DNA of 64,000 nucleotides, taken from an uncultured Prevotellaceae bacterium (GTDB lineage: Bacteria; Bacteroidota; Bacteroidia; Bacteroidales; Bacteroidaceae). This document shows positions 18,846-27,090 of the stretch, piece by piece. The stretch lies in contig CACYJV010000005.1 of assembly GCA_902774815.1 (NCBI GenBank), forward strand, positions 124,001 to 188,000, read 5' to 3'. Numbering within the stretch: the first letter of the stretch is position 1; each line of letters begins with the position of its first letter. Below the pieces are notes generated by a model. The model made no database searches, was not told the origin of the DNA, and saw only the letters and a program-made list of their open reading frames with translations. The translations under genes and the position numbers were made by a program.

Positions 18846-20111
18846 ATGAACTATCAACTAAAACTCATCCTCCTCTCCTTTTGTCTTATATGCTGCGATG
18901 GCATCGCAGCCCAATCCCTCATCAGCGGCACATGGCATGGCCAATTGTCACTCAATTCCATTGACCTTAACCTGGTGTTCCATTTCGACAATGACACCAC
19001 TTGCACCCTCGACTCCCCCGACCAAGATGCCACAGGAATTAAAGGCACCGTGAAGGAACTCACCTCTGAGAGGGTAAACGTAGTGTTCCCCTTGCTCATG
19101 GCTGCCTACGAAGCTGAATTGAAGGAGGGACAACTCGTGGGGACATTCCTCCAACGCGGCTTCAAGCTCCCTCTCACACTCACCCCTGGTGCCCTCGTAC
19201 GCCAGCGTCCACAAACGCCTCAACCTCCCTTCCCATACGAAACCCACGAGGTAAAGATCGCAGTTCCCTCCCCCTATGGGGGGGAGACGGAAGGGGGCCA
19301 CACCCTCGCCGGCACCCTCACACTGCCCCCCTCCCTTGGGGAGGGGAAGGGGGTAGGCCTCTGCCTTCTCCTCGTCACGGGCAGTGGTCTGCAAGACCGC
19401 GACGAAACACTTTTCGAGCACAAGCCCTTCGCTGTCATTGCCGATTACCTCGCTCGCAACGGCATCGCCACCTTGCGCTATGACGACCGAGGTTTCGGGC
19501 AGTCCACTGGCGACCCTGCTCAGTGCACCACCGCCGACTTCGCCGATGATGCTGCTGCCGCCATCGACTACCTCCGCTCTTTGAAAAAGTTCAAGCACAT
19601 CGGCATACTTGGCCATAGCGAGGGAGGCTCCATTGCCTTCATGCTCGGCGCACGCCAACTGGTCGATGCCATCGTTGCACTCGCTGCACCTGGCATTCAG
19701 GGCGACACGTTGATTGTTGAGCAAAGCAACGCTCTGCTTCGTCTCAGAGGAGAACAACCCAACATGAACCGCAAACGACTCCACATGACGATGGCCTTGC
19801 AGCCACAAAATCCGTGGTACACCTTCTTCACCTCCTACGACCCTGCAGCCGACATCGCAGCTACACGATGCCCCGTGCTTGCACTCAACGGTTCACTCGA
19901 CATCCAAGTTCTACCCGAAAGTAATCTCTCTGCCATCAAAAAGCTCTCAACGCTAAACTCCAAACTCTCAACGAAACTATACCCTTCCCTCAACCACCTG
20001 TTCCAACACGCCACCACGGGCGCTCCTACCGAGTACGGAATCATCGAGGAGACCATCTCTGAAGAAGTCCTCAGCGACATCGTCACATGGCTTCATAACC
20101 TCGGATGGTGA
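18846..20111 (+). CDS. Secreted alpha/beta hydrolase (serine esterase/peptidase-like), carrying three repeat-derived insertions
   Basis: 421 residues with a signal peptide (to about residue 22). It has an N-terminal beta-rich domain (about 25-125) and an alpha/beta hydrolase domain. The probable triad is S258 in GHSEGG, D352 in NGSLDIQ and H384 in NHLFQH; VTGSGLQDRDETLFEHKPF is typical of the S9-like/acyl-peptide-hydrolase-related group. Three segments translate repeats in frame: residues about 140-152 (SPYGGETEGG) and 160-173 (PPSLGEGKGVG) from family A, and about 366-378 (LSTLNSKLSTK) from family C, between the Asp and His of the triad. Whether the enzyme remains active is unknown. The substrate is not predictable. 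Confidence 0.87.
   Translation: MNYQLKLILLSFCLICCDGIAAQSLISGTWHGQLSLNSIDLNLVFHFDNDTTCTLDSPDQDATGIKGTVKELTSERVNVVFPLLMAAYEAELKEGQLVGTFLQRGFKLPLTLTPGALVRQRPQTPQPPFPYETHEVKIAVPSPYGGETEGGHTLAGTLTLPPSLGEGKGVGLCLLLVTGSGLQDRDETLFEHKPFAVIADYLARNGIATLRYDDRGFGQSTGDPAQCTTADFADDAAAAIDYLRSLKKFKHIGILGHSEGGSIAFMLGARQLVDAIVALAAPGIQGDTLIVEQSNALLRLRGEQPNMNRKRLHMTMALQPQNPWYTFFTSYDPAADIAATRCPVLALNGSLDIQVLPESNLSAIKKLSTLNSKLSTKLYPSLNHLFQHATTGAPTEYGIIEETISEEVLSDIVTWLHNLGW
19265..19362. repeat. Two family A repeats inside the hydrolase gene
   Basis: CCCTCCCCCTATGGGGGGGA and CCCTCCCTTGGGGAGGGG, each with its G-rich tail, separated by the native TLAGTLTL codons. Confidence 0.75.
19938..19978. repeat. Family C repeat inside the hydrolase gene
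   Basis: CTCTCAACGCTAAACTCCAA-type sequence read as LSTLNSKLSTK. Confidence 0.65.
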
Positions 20112-20152
20112 CCATCTCAAGCGCCCTCTGCACATTATAACCGCACAAAAAA

Positions 20153-20214
20153 GCCGAAGGCACGACAGAGCATCATCATTGATCTCTATCGTGCCTTCGG
20201 CACTTTTCTTTTTG
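20153..20214. terminator. Strong hairpin terminator after the hydrolase gene
   Basis: GCCGAAGGCACGA (20153-20165) pairs perfectly with 20189-20201, flanked by A-rich sequence on the left and ACTTTTCTTTTT on the right, so it could work in both directions. Confidence 0.75.
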
Positions 20215-20219
20215 AACCA

Positions 20220-20318
20220 GCGCGTAACGCAGCTGCGAAAGAACCCTTGAACCCTTTTAACTGAAGCTCTGCTGCCTTGAACCGTCGCGAAGCGACTCTT
20301 GAACTGCTGCACAGCAGC
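20220..20318. repeat. Family B mini-hairpin cluster downstream of rsgA
   Basis: Contains GTCGC-GAA-GCGAC (20284-20296) and GCTGC-ACA-GCAGC (20306-20318), each preceded by TTGAAC; further TTGAAC copies and a GCGTAACGC palindrome lie to the left. The last unit touches the rsgA stop codon. Confidence 0.75.
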
Positions 20319-21404
20319 TCAATACGCAGGTCGGTACTTATCTTCGTCCTTATCCTCCATCATCGAGAGGTACGACTGATAGCGGCTCTGTGCTATATAG
20401 TGCTCTTCAAGAGCCTTGAGCACGGCACAGCCAGGCTCATGGGTGTGCGTACAATTCGAAAAGCGGCAGTCTTTGGAGAAATGGAATATCTCACGGAAAT
20501 AGCTCGTCAGTTCCTCCGGTTCCATGTCAAAGGTTCCGAACCCCTTAATCCCTGGCGTATCAATCAGCCATGATGTTCCCCTCCCTACGGGGGAGGGGTT
20601 AGGGGTAGGGCTTTCTCCCTCCCTACTGGGGAGGGCCGGGGTAGGGCTTTCTCCCTCCCTACTGGGGAGGGTTGGGGTAGGGCTTGCTCCCTCCCCTTCG
20701 GGGAGGGCTGGGGAGAGGTTAATCATCTCCGAGAACGTTGTGGTGTGCATGCCTGTGTTATGGGCATCGCTGATCTCTGCCGTTCGCAGGTTCACCCCTG
20801 GCACCAACCGATTGATGAGCGTCGACTTCCCCACTCCACTATTGCCGCTGAGCAGGGTTATCTTCCCTCGCATCAGTTCATAGAGCCTTTCTACCCCCTC
20901 ACCCGTCTGTGCCGACACGGGCACACAGGTATAGCCGATGTTCTCATAGAGCGTAATAAGCAAGTCCTGGATATGGCGGTCATCTTCGTTGAGCAAATCA
21001 AGTTTATTGAACACCAGCACCACAGGCACACGGTAAGCCTCAGCCGAAGCCAGGAAACGGTCGATGAATGTCGTGGAAGTCTCGGGATAGTTTACCGTGA
21101 CGACGAGGAATGCCTGATCGACATTCGCCGCGATGATATGGCTCTGCTTCGAAAGGTTCGACGACTTACGAATGATATAGTTACGTCGATCCTCAATCTC
21201 TGTAATAAACCCAACCATTCGCTCTCCCTTCCCTTCAGGGAGGGGCTGGGGGTAGGCTTTTACCCGATCCCCCACAGCCACGGGATTGGTGCTACGGATA
21301 CCTTTTAAGCGAAAATTACCCTTCACCTTGCAGTCAACGACCTGTCCATCGTCCGTCAGGACGGTGTACCAGCTTCCCGTATTCTTAATGACGAGTCCTT
21401 TCAT
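20319..21404 (-). CDS. rsgA: Ribosome small-subunit-dependent GTPase A with repeat-derived insertions
   Basis: Late-stage 30S assembly GTPase, circularly permuted. The order is an OB domain, then G4 (NKLD), G1 (GNSGVGKST), switch I (TGMHTTTF) and G3 (DTPG), ending in the zinc-binding [14 protein letters not shown] segment. It has 361 residues, about 60 more than usual. The excess is explained by translated family A repeats at residues about 48-61 ([14 protein letters not shown]) and about 228-276, where four tandem units give [11 protein letters not shown]-like peptides between switch I and the DTPG of G3. All core motifs remain, so function is probably kept, with a long flexible loop next to the nucleotide site. 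It lies downstream of frr, a common pairing in Bacteroidota. Confidence 0.95.
   Translation of the reverse strand: MKGLVIKNTGSWYTVLTDDGQVVDCKVKGNFRLKGIRSTNPVAVGDRVKAYPQPLPEGKGERMVGFITEIEDRRNYIIRKSSNLSKQSHIIAANVDQAFLVVTVNYPETSTTFIDRFLASAEAYRVPVVLVFNKLDLLNEDDRHIQDLLITLYENIGYTCVPVSAQTGEGVERLYELMRGKITLLSGNSGVGKSTLINRLVPGVNLRTAEISDAHNTGMHTTTFSEMINLSPALPEGEGASPTPTLPSREGESPTPALPSREGESPTPNPSPVGRGTSWLIDTPGIKGFGTFDMEPEELTSYFREIFHFSKDCRFSNCTHTHEPGCAVLKALEEHYIAQSRYQSYLSMMEDKDEDKYRPAY
20576..20722. repeat. Four tandem family A repeats inside rsgA
   Basis: Near-identical units of about 38 bp, each CTCCCTCCCTACTGGGGAGG followed by a GGGTAGGGCTTG-like tail, read in frame. Confidence 0.85.
21218..21262. repeat. 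Family A repeat in the 5' part of rsgA
   Basis: CTTCCCTTCAGGGAGGGG with the tail CTGGGGGTAGGCTTTT, read in frame as [10 protein letters not shown]. Confidence 0.75.
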
Positions 21405-21407
21405 AAG

Positions 21408-21630
21408 TTCAATGCTGCTACGCAGCAGTTCAAAAGTCGCCTTGCGACGTTCAATGCGACAGGGTCGCAGTTCAACGGCCTATGGCCAGTTCAATATCGT
21501 TCAAAGCGACATCGTCGCGGTTCGACGGCGAAAGGCCCTAACCCTTTGAACGTTGCGAAGCAGCATTGAACCGCGACGAAGTCGCACTTAAACCGTCGCA
21601 AAGCGACTTTGAACGCGCCACAGGCGCACC
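21408..21630. repeat. Array of about ten mini-hairpins with variable stems (family B) between frr and rsgA
   Basis: The whole frr-rsgA spacer is a run of short palindromes with 5-bp stems and 3-nt loops: GCTGC-TAC-GCAGC, GTCGC-CTT-GCGAC, GCGAC-AGG-GTCGC, GGCC-TAT-GGCC, GCGAC-ATC-GTCGC, a degenerate unit, GTTGC-GAA-GCAGC, GCGAC-GAA-GTCGC, GTCGC-AAA-GCGAC and GCGCC-ACA-GGCGC. The linkers are TTCAA in the first half and TTGAA in the second, so the array is two inverted halves. Stem sequence varies while stem length, loop length and linker stay constant. Confidence 0.9.
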
Positions 21631-21631
21631 T

Positions 21632-22192
21632 CTATACCGTCATGATCTCCTTCTGCTTGGCAGCAAGAAGATCATCGAGTTTCTTGATGTACTTATCGTG
21701 AATCTTCTGCAACTCCAGTTCGGCATCTTTCTCGTTGTCTTCCGACAGACCATCCTTAATGGCCTTCTTCAGCTTTTCCTTGATTTCGCCGCGCACGTTG
21801 CGCACCTCCACCTTGGCCTTCTCACCAATCTTGTTGCATTGCTTCACCAACTCCTTACGACGCTCCTCCGTAGGCTGAGGAATGCCCAGACGGATTACCT
21901 CACCGTTGTTCTCAGGAGTAATACCCACGTCACTGTCCATGATGGCCTTCTCAATGTCACGGATAGCCTTCTTGTCCCACGGACGGATGGCAATCGTGCG
22001 AGCATCGGGGCACGACACATTAGCGACTTGGTTCAGGGGTACCATCGAACCATAACTATTCACGCGTACGCCATCGAGGATGGCAACGTTGGCACGACCG
22101 GCACGCACGCGGTTGAGCGATTCCTCAAGGAACATCGCAGCCATCTCCATGCGCTCCTCGGCGCCAGCCAATGTTTGCTTTACGTCTATCAT
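21632..22192 (-). CDS. frr: Ribosome recycling factor
   Basis: Splits post-termination ribosomes together with EF-G. It has 186 residues, the normal length, with the RRF core RVRAGRANVAILDGVRVNSYGS, the hinge and the second-domain stretch PTEERRKELVKQCNKIGEKAKVEVRNVR. The stop codon lies two bases beyond the mini-hairpin array that fills the spacer to rsgA. A promoter-like TATCTTTG box lies upstream at 22234-22241. Confidence 0.97.
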   Translation of the reverse strand: MIDVKQTLAGAEERMEMAAMFLEESLNRVRAGRANVAILDGVRVNSYGSMVPLNQVANVSCPDARTIAIRPWDKKAIRDIEKAIMDSDVGITPENNGEVIRLGIPQPTEERRKELVKQCNKIGEKAKVEVRNVRGEIKEKLKKAIKDGLSEDNEKDAELELQKIHDKYIKKLDDLLAAKQKEIMTV

Positions 22193-22233
22193 AATTTCTG
22201 TCTATTTAGGTTTTTACATTTCAATTCAAAACG

Positions 22234-22241
22234 CAAAGATA
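22234..22241 (-). promoter_or_regulatory. Putative -7 box for frr-rsgA
   Basis: TATCTTTG on the minus strand fits TAnnTTTG, about 40 bases before the frr ATG. Confidence 0.5.
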
Positions 22242-22257
22242 GTGTTTGTTCTCCAAA

Positions 22258-22761
22258 CTACCAAATATTCTTAGACAAAATTTCAGCTATCTTCTCGAGA
22301 TACATTGCATCCACCTCATCAAAGGTATTCAGCTCCGTGCTGTCGATATCGATGACGCCCCATACTTCTTTTTCGTCATCCCCATCGGTCTGCACGAATA
22401 TCGGCACCACAATCTCTGAACGGCTCAGCGACGAGCACGCAATATGTCCTGGGAACTCCTCGACGTCAGGCACCACCAGCGTCTTCCGCTCTTTCCATGC
22501 CGAGCCGCACACGCCCTTCCCATAAGGAATCTCATAGCATGCCACCGTACCCTGGAAAGGACCGAGAAGAAGCCTACCCCCAGCCCCTCCCTGAAGGGAG
22601 GGGAGATCGACTGTATAAAATCCAACCCAAAAGTATTCCTCTGGGAACATGCTCTTCATGGCTGCCGACACATTCGCCAGCACCCCCACGACATTCGTCT
22701 CGCCGTCCACGAGGCTCTCCACCTGCTTACACAGCAGTTCATACTTTTCTCGTTTTTCCAT
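22258..22761 (-). CDS. GAF-domain free methionine-(R)-sulfoxide reductase
   Basis: Reduces free Met-R-sulfoxide in the cytoplasm. The start at 22761 (MEKREKYELL) is chosen because the longer open frame begins in repeat DNA. The single GAF domain carries the three family cysteines C75 (ACYEIPYG), C85 (GKGVCG) and C109 (GHIACSS) and the VIDIDS segment. It has 167 residues. Residues about 50-63 ([15 protein letters not shown]) are a translated family A repeat in a loop after WVGFY, adding about 10 residues to the usual length. Confidence 0.9.
   Translation of the reverse strand: MEKREKYELLCKQVESLVDGETNVVGVLANVSAAMKSMFPEEYFWVGFYTVDLPSLQGGAGGRLLLGPFQGTVACYEIPYGKGVCGSAWKERKTLVVPDVEEFPGHIACSSLSRSEIVVPIFVQTDGDDEKEVWGVIDIDSTELNTFDEVDAMYLEKIAEILSKNIW
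22572..22613. repeat. Family A repeat inside the GAF-domain gene
   Basis: GCCTACCCCCAGCCCCTCCC tail-plus-stem, with the stem closed by GAAGGGAGGGG, read in frame. Confidence 0.75.
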
Positions 22762-22794
22762 ATAATTATTTATGCAACGACATAGCAGATGGCA

Positions 22795-23060
22795 CAGAAT
22801 CGGCCTGCAAGGCCAGCGCCACACAGCCCAGGGCAACGCCCTGGGAGATAGGGTGACATAAAAGGAAATTGCGCCCTACAGGGGCAGAATCATCAAACGT
22901 GTCCTAAAGATGTTCTTTCTACGCTTTGCTACGTGCACGAACTTGTTCGCTTTCGTAACAGCGTGGTGAAAGAAAGCGTCTCCATCGTCGCCGAGCTGCC
23001 CCTTTGGGGCGTCTTGTGCCATCACCAACATCATTGCCAATTTAATAATCAAAATGCCCC
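22795..23060. repeat. RAYT-type palindromes and non-coding spacer upstream of the GAF gene
   Basis: Palindromes GGCCT-GCA-AGGCC (about 22807), CCCAGGGC-AAC-GCCCTGGG (about 22829), CCCT-ACA-GGGG (about 22879), GCCCC-TTT-GGGGC (about 23000) and GCCCC-GAA-GGGGC (about 23056), with AT-rich filler. No credible gene: the one open frame here is built of these palindromes. Confidence 0.75.
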
Positions 23061-23075
23061 GAAGGGGCTTAATCA

Positions 23076-23139
23076 CATAGCCCAGGGCAACGCCCTGGGT
23101 GATTGCCAACCACGTATTACCTGCGCCCTGCAAGGGCAA
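23076..23139. repeat. Left palindrome pair of the RAYT cassette
   Basis: A 24-bp unit at 23076-23099 (containing CCCAGGGCAACGCCCTGGG) and GCGCCCTGCAAGGGCAA at 23123-23139. Both recur exactly inverted on the right side of the transposase gene. Confidence 0.85.
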
Positions 23140-23147
23140 CACCATTA

Positions 23148-23603
23148 TCAATCACTAAACACAAACCTATCGTCATACTCAATCCCATACAGTTTCAAAA
23201 ATTGCAAATATTCATCATGAAACGACAATTTCCGATGATGCTCTTGTTGATTTTCCACATACTGAATAGTTTTATCAACAACCGACTGACTAACAGAAAA
23301 TGCCGCATATCCACCTTGCCACGCAAAATCATGATACTTGGGATTGAACGTCTTTATCCATCTGCTACTATTTCGTTTCATCTCCTCAACCAAATGAGAA
23401 ACGGTCTGATTCCGTGACAATAGACACACCACATGGACATGATCTGAAACGCCTCCAACACGTATCGATTGGCAACCAGCAACATTTATAAGATGCCCAA
23501 TATAGCTATGCACATGTTCAAGATCTTGCTCATCAATATTCGGGCTACAGGTCTTAACATGAAAGATGATATGAAGATAGATTTTGCAAAGAGATTGTGC
23601 CAT
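23148..23603 (-). mobile_element. REP-associated tyrosine transposase (IS200/IS605-like Y1 HUH nuclease)
   Basis: 151-residue Y1 transposase. The metal-binding HUH motif is H55-V-H57 in VSDHVHVVCLL and the catalytic tyrosine is Y115 in KTIQYVENQ. There is no accessory TnpB. It is flanked by mirror-image palindromes (23076-23139 and 23620-23682), the layout of REP-associated tyrosine transposases ('REPtron'), which cut single-stranded REP hairpins. The reading frame is intact. It separates the GAF-domain gene from fcl, both on the same strand, so the element has been inserted into the region between the ribosome genes and the polysaccharide locus. Confidence 0.9.
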
Positions 23604-23619
23604 TGAGTTTTCAATGATT

Positions 23620-23775
23620 TTGCCCTTGCAGGGCGCAATGAATAATTGTACATATACCCCCAGGGCGTTGCCCTGGGCTATGCGGAATTTGACCTTTCAG
23701 GCCAAATGTTTCTTGAAGCGCATTGAACCCCTTGAACCGCCCAAAGGGCAATTTATCTCCGCAAAGCGGCTTTCA
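23620..23775. repeat. Right palindromes of the RAYT cassette
   Basis: TTGCCCTTGCAGGGCGC (23620-23636) and a 24-bp unit at 23659-23682 are exact inverted copies of the left pair. They are followed by mini-hairpins GCCC-AAA-GGGC and CCGC-AAA-GCGG linked by TTGAACC, which run into the 3' end of fcl. Confidence 0.85.
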
Positions 23776-24714
23776 CCTCTCCGCCCGCATCGGGTTGTTC
23801 AGGAAGTCCTCGTACGCCAGGCGAATGCCATCTTCCAACTCCGTCTTGTACGTCCAGCCGAGGGCTGTAGCCTTCGACACGTCGAGCAACTTCCTCGGCG
23901 TACCATTCGGGCGTGTTGTGTCCCAAAGGATAGCGCCCTCGTAGCCGACGACCTTCGCCACCAGTTCCGTCAGCGCCTTGATGGTCAACTCCTTACCCGT
24001 TCCGGCGTTCACAGTCTCATTGCCCGAGTAGTTATTCATCAAGAATACGCACAGGTTCGCCAAATCGTCTACGTACAGGAACTCCCTCAACGGTGATCCG
24101 TCGCCCCAGCACGTCACCTCCTTCAGTCCAGCCACCTTCGCCTCGTGGAAGCGACGGATCAGAGCCGGCAGCACATGGCTATGCTCAGGATGGTAGTTGT
24201 CGTTCGGTCCGTAGAGGTTCGTCGGCATCACCGAGATATAGTCTGTCCCATACTGCCTGTTCAGGAACTCGCAGTATTTCAGTCCCGAGATCTTCGCCAG
24301 CGCATACGCCTCGTTGGTCTTCTCCAGTTCGCCCGTCAGCAGACAACTCTCCGTCATCGGCTGTGGAGCCATGCGCGGATAGATACAACTACTGCCCAAG
24401 AACTCCAGTTTCTTGCAGCCGTTTTTCCATGCGGCATGGATGACGTTCATCTCCAACACCATGTTCTCATACATGAAGTCCGCCAAGGCATTCTGGTTAG
24501 CCACAATGCCGCCAACCTTTGCGGCAGCCAGGAACACATACTCCGGCTTCTCCTCTGCAAAGAACGCCTCCACAGCCTCCTGCCGTGTCAGGTCCAATTC
24601 CTTGTGTGTCCTCGTCACAATATTCGTGTATCCCTGCCTTTGCAGTTCCCGCACGATGGCCGATCCCACCATTCCCCGGTGCCCGGCAACATATATCTTT
24701 GAACTATGTTCCAT
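23773..24714 (-). CDS. fcl: GDP-L-fucose synthase
   Basis: Converts GDP-4-keto-6-deoxy-mannose to GDP-L-fucose (epimerase/reductase, NADPH). It has 313 residues. The Rossmann motif is [12 protein letters not shown], the catalytic stretches include GSSCIYP and the YxxxK in [16 protein letters not shown], and [26 protein letters not shown] is highly typical. It works after Gmd, encoded upstream on the same strand and separated only by an inserted four-helix-bundle gene and simple repeats. The C-terminal MRAER overlaps the edge of the RAYT-associated mini-hairpins. Confidence 0.96.
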   Translation of the reverse strand: MEHSSKIYVAGHRGMVGSAIVRELQRQGYTNIVTRTHKELDLTRQEAVEAFFAEEKPEYVFLAAAKVGGIVANQNALADFMYENMVLEMNVIHAAWKNGCKKLEFLGSSCIYPRMAPQPMTESCLLTGELEKTNEAYALAKISGLKYCEFLNRQYGTDYISVMPTNLYGPNDNYHPEHSHVLPALIRRFHEAKVAGLKEVTCWGDGSPLREFLYVDDLANLCVFLMNNYSGNETVNAGTGKELTIKALTELVAKVVGYEGAILWDTTRPNGTPRKLLDVSKATALGWTYKTELEDGIRLAYEDFLNNPMRAER

Positions 24715-24721
24715 ACTTCAA

Positions 24722-24834
24722 AATAGTTGATAGTTGATAGTTTAGAGTTTAGAGTCAGTTAAATGAGTTGAGAGTAGAAAGTTCTTGCCCATCCATACTT
24801 CGCAACGATCATTAAGCAAAGAGAGTAGAAAGGC
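24722..24834. repeat. Family C repeats between fcl and the four-helix-bundle gene
   Basis: TAGTTGATAGTTGATAGTTT, AGAGTTTAGAGT and GAGTTGAGAGT stretches: the 3' flank of the inserted S23-like gene. Confidence 0.65.
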
Positions 24835-25221
24835 TTAGTGCCCAGGGGCAGTTGAATCAATTGACGTCTTGTAAGTTTTTTGTAGTCCTGAAAGTAAGCG
24901 TGCCACCTCTTCAATAAGCTGGTCCATGCTCAGACGATCTTCGAAGCATATATAGCCAAGCTCTTCAGCTATCTCAAACTGTGATGAAACTTCCATGAGA
25001 GAGCCATAGGCCATTTCAATGAAGTGCGATTTGTCTTTGACAGAATAACGGTTTACACCTTCAGCAATATTGGAAGTAACCGATATTGTAGCTCTTCTAA
25101 GCTGATCGCACATAGCATAACGTTCTTCCGCCGGAAATTTCTTCAACAGCTTATAAGTCCTCTTGACCACCTCCCTTGCCTTTTGATAAGCAATCAACTT
25201 CCTATATCCAAACACTTCCAT
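24835..25221 (-). CDS. Four-helix-bundle protein, S23/23S-rRNA-intervening-sequence family (copy 1)
   Basis: 128-residue small basic helical protein with the family signature YRKLIAYQKAREVVKRTYKL, FPAEERYAMCDQLRRATISV and SNIAEGVNR, SHFIEMAYGSLMEVSSQ. Members were first seen inside 23S rRNA intervening sequences and also occur as free genes; biochemical function is unknown. It sits between gmd and fcl, bracketed on both sides by AAACTCTAAACT-type simple repeats in opposite orientation, which look like part of the inserted unit. It has no obvious role in fucose synthesis. Confidence 0.9.
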   Translation of the reverse strand: MEVFGYRKLIAYQKAREVVKRTYKLLKKFPAEERYAMCDQLRRATISVTSNIAEGVNRYSVKDKSHFIEMAYGSLMEVSSQFEIAEELGYICFEDRLSMDQLIEEVARLLSGLQKTYKTSIDSTAPGH

Positions 25222-25227
25222 ACTTAT

Positions 25228-25373
25228 TGCTCTTTAAACTCTAAACTCTAAACTATATAACTGTCTCTAAACTCTAAACACTAAACTCTAAACTATATAA
25301 CTGTCTCTAAACTCTAAACACTAAACTCTAAACTAAAAACTGTCTCTAAACTCTAAACTCCAAACACTACACC
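25228..25373. repeat. Tandem family C array between gmd and the four-helix-bundle gene
   Basis: About three units of roughly 50 bp, each made of CTCTAAACTCTAAACACTAA and CTATATAACTGT. No gene is present. Confidence 0.8.
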
Positions 25374-26447
25374 CTAACTCTTGTAGAGTTTCCGGACCTT
25401 GCCCATGTCATGCTCTACCATGATCCTCACCAGCTCCGGGAAACTGGTCTTTCTAGGATTCCAGCCAAGCTTCGTGCGGGCCTTCGTCGGATCACCGAGC
25501 AGCTGGTCCACTTCTGCCGGACGGAAGTACTTCGGATCTACCTCCACCAGCACCTTACCAGTCTTTACGTCGATGCCTTTCTCGTCGACACCCTCGCCTT
25601 CCCAGCGTAGGTCGATACCCGTCTCCTTGAATGCCAGTGTGCAGAACTCCCTTACCGTGTGATACTCACCCGTGGCAATCACGTAGTCCTCAGGCTGCTC
25701 CTGTTGCAGCATCAGCCACATGCACTCCACGTAGTCCTTTGCATAGCCCCAGTCGCGCAGCGAGTTCAGGTTACCCAGATACAACTTATCTTGATAGCCC
25801 TGTGCGATACGTGCTGCAGCCAGCGTGATCTTTCGTGTCACGAACGTCTCACCGCGTCGCTCACTCTCGTGGTTGAACAGGATGCCGTTGCAACAGTACA
25901 TGCCATAGCTCTCACGGTAGTTCTTCATGATCCAGAAGCCATAGAGCTTCGCCACACCATACGGGCTACGCGGATAGAACGGCGTCGTCTCCTTCTGCGG
26001 TACCTCCTGCACCAGTCCGAACAACTCCGACGTCGAAGCCTGGTAGATGCGGCACTCCTTGGCCAGTCCTGCTATGCGCACAGCTTCCAACAGCCTCAGC
26101 ACACCCATCGCATCGGCATCTGCCGTGAACTCCGGCACGTCGAACGACACCTTCACATGGCTCTGAGCAGCAAGGTTATAGATCTCCGTCGGCTTCACCT
26201 CGCTGATAATACGGATCAGCGAACTCGAGTCGGTCATGTCACCCCAGTGCAGGTTCACCAGACGTTTCTTCTTCATGTCGCGCACCCACTCATCCAGATA
26301 CAGATGCTCAATGCGTCCCGTGTTGAACGACGAACTCCTACGCAGGATGCCATGCACCTCGTAGCCTTTCTCAATTAAAAACTCAGCCAGAAACGATCCG
26401 TCCTGGCCCGTTATGCCTGTTATCAAGGCAACATTTCTCTTTTCCAT
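25374..26447 (-). CDS. gmd: GDP-mannose 4,6-dehydratase
   Basis: Makes GDP-4-keto-6-deoxy-D-mannose, the precursor of GDP-L-fucose. It has 357 residues: NADP-binding [14 protein letters not shown], the ARRSSSFNT-type loop (here [11 protein letters not shown]), the catalytic YxxxK in [12 protein letters not shown], and [18 protein letters not shown]. It is functionally paired with fcl. It is preceded (upstream, to the right) by a 600-bp repeat-rich spacer, so it may be transcribed separately from the rest of the locus. Confidence 0.97.
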   Translation of the reverse strand: MEKRNVALITGITGQDGSFLAEFLIEKGYEVHGILRRSSSFNTGRIEHLYLDEWVRDMKKKRLVNLHWGDMTDSSSLIRIISEVKPTEIYNLAAQSHVKVSFDVPEFTADADAMGVLRLLEAVRIAGLAKECRIYQASTSELFGLVQEVPQKETTPFYPRSPYGVAKLYGFWIMKNYRESYGMYCCNGILFNHESERRGETFVTRKITLAAARIAQGYQDKLYLGNLNSLRDWGYAKDYVECMWLMLQQEQPEDYVIATGEYHTVREFCTLAFKETGIDLRWEGEGVDEKGIDVKTGKVLVEVDPKYFRPAEVDQLLGDPTKARTKLGWNPRKTSFPELVRIMVEHDMGKVRKLYKS

Positions 26448-26499
26448 TAAAATATATTGTTTCTAGTTTCTCGTTCCAAGTTCCAAATTTCAAGTTCCG

Positions 26500-26800
26500 T
26501 ATTTATCACCGTTTTCTATTCCGAAAACAACCAAGACCACGAAACTTCCTAAAACTCTTTATTATTCTCACACAGATCTAAACCATCTAAACAGATTTTA
26601 TTCTATTCCAAAAACATCCCAGAAACACGAAATACCCGAAAAGAATTATGAAAAGGATAAAGAGTTTCTTCGAAACGGCTGCACAAACAGTTTTGCTGAT
26701 TAACAATCTCGTTTGATTAAGGCAGCACAACATGTTTGCAAGGCTTTATAAAGCCGCATCCTTTTCAGAATTCCCTGAAATCTGTGAGATCCGTGCAATC
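26500..26800. repeat. Family D long interspersed repeat, copy 1
   Basis: About 300 bp. The core 26650-26766 is exactly 117 bp, starting GAAAAGGAT and ending with its complement ATCCTTTTC. Inside are GGCTTTATAAAGCC and a TGCTGATTAA...CAGCA inverted pair. It matches copies at 26937-27053 and 35717-35833, and nothing in it codes. Confidence 0.88.
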
Positions 26801-26849
26801 TGTGGGCAAAAACCAAACTCTTGTTTTGAACACGAATCACTCGAATCAT

Positions 26850-27090
26850 CTATTCACTTTCAGATGGCAGATCATCTAAACGGATTATATTATATTCCAA
26901 AAATATCGAAAAAAACAAATACCCGAAAAGAATGATGAAAAGGATAAAGAGTTTCTTCGAAACGGCTGCACAAACAGTTTTGCTGATTAACAAACTCGTT
27001 TGATTAACTCAGCACAACATGTTTGCAAGGCTTTCTAAAGCCGCATCCTTTTCAGAATTCCCTGAAATCTGTGAGATCCGTGTCTGTCAC
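26850..27090. repeat. Family D long interspersed repeat, copy 2
   Basis: Core 26937-27053, again 117 bp with GAAAAGGAT/ATCCTTTTC ends. It lies directly behind copy 1 in the same orientation. Its right end supplies the last codons and stop of the nucleotidyltransferase gene. Confidence 0.88.

Noticed and set aside
22876-23151. Open frames between the GAF-domain gene and the transposase
   Set aside because: They are built of palindromes (CCCAGGGC, GCCCC) and have no conserved-looking core.
25228-25373. CRISPR array or minisatellite with spacers
   Set aside because: Simple AACTCTAA tandem repeat without unique spacers.
26650-26766. Integron attC site
   Set aside because: Length and folded shape are suggestive, but there is no integrase gene, no conserved core site, and the copies are not next to gene cassettes.
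26732-26935. Short frames inside family D repeats
   Set aside because: Their codons are shared between repeat copies only at DNA level, with frames differing between copies, so they are not genes.
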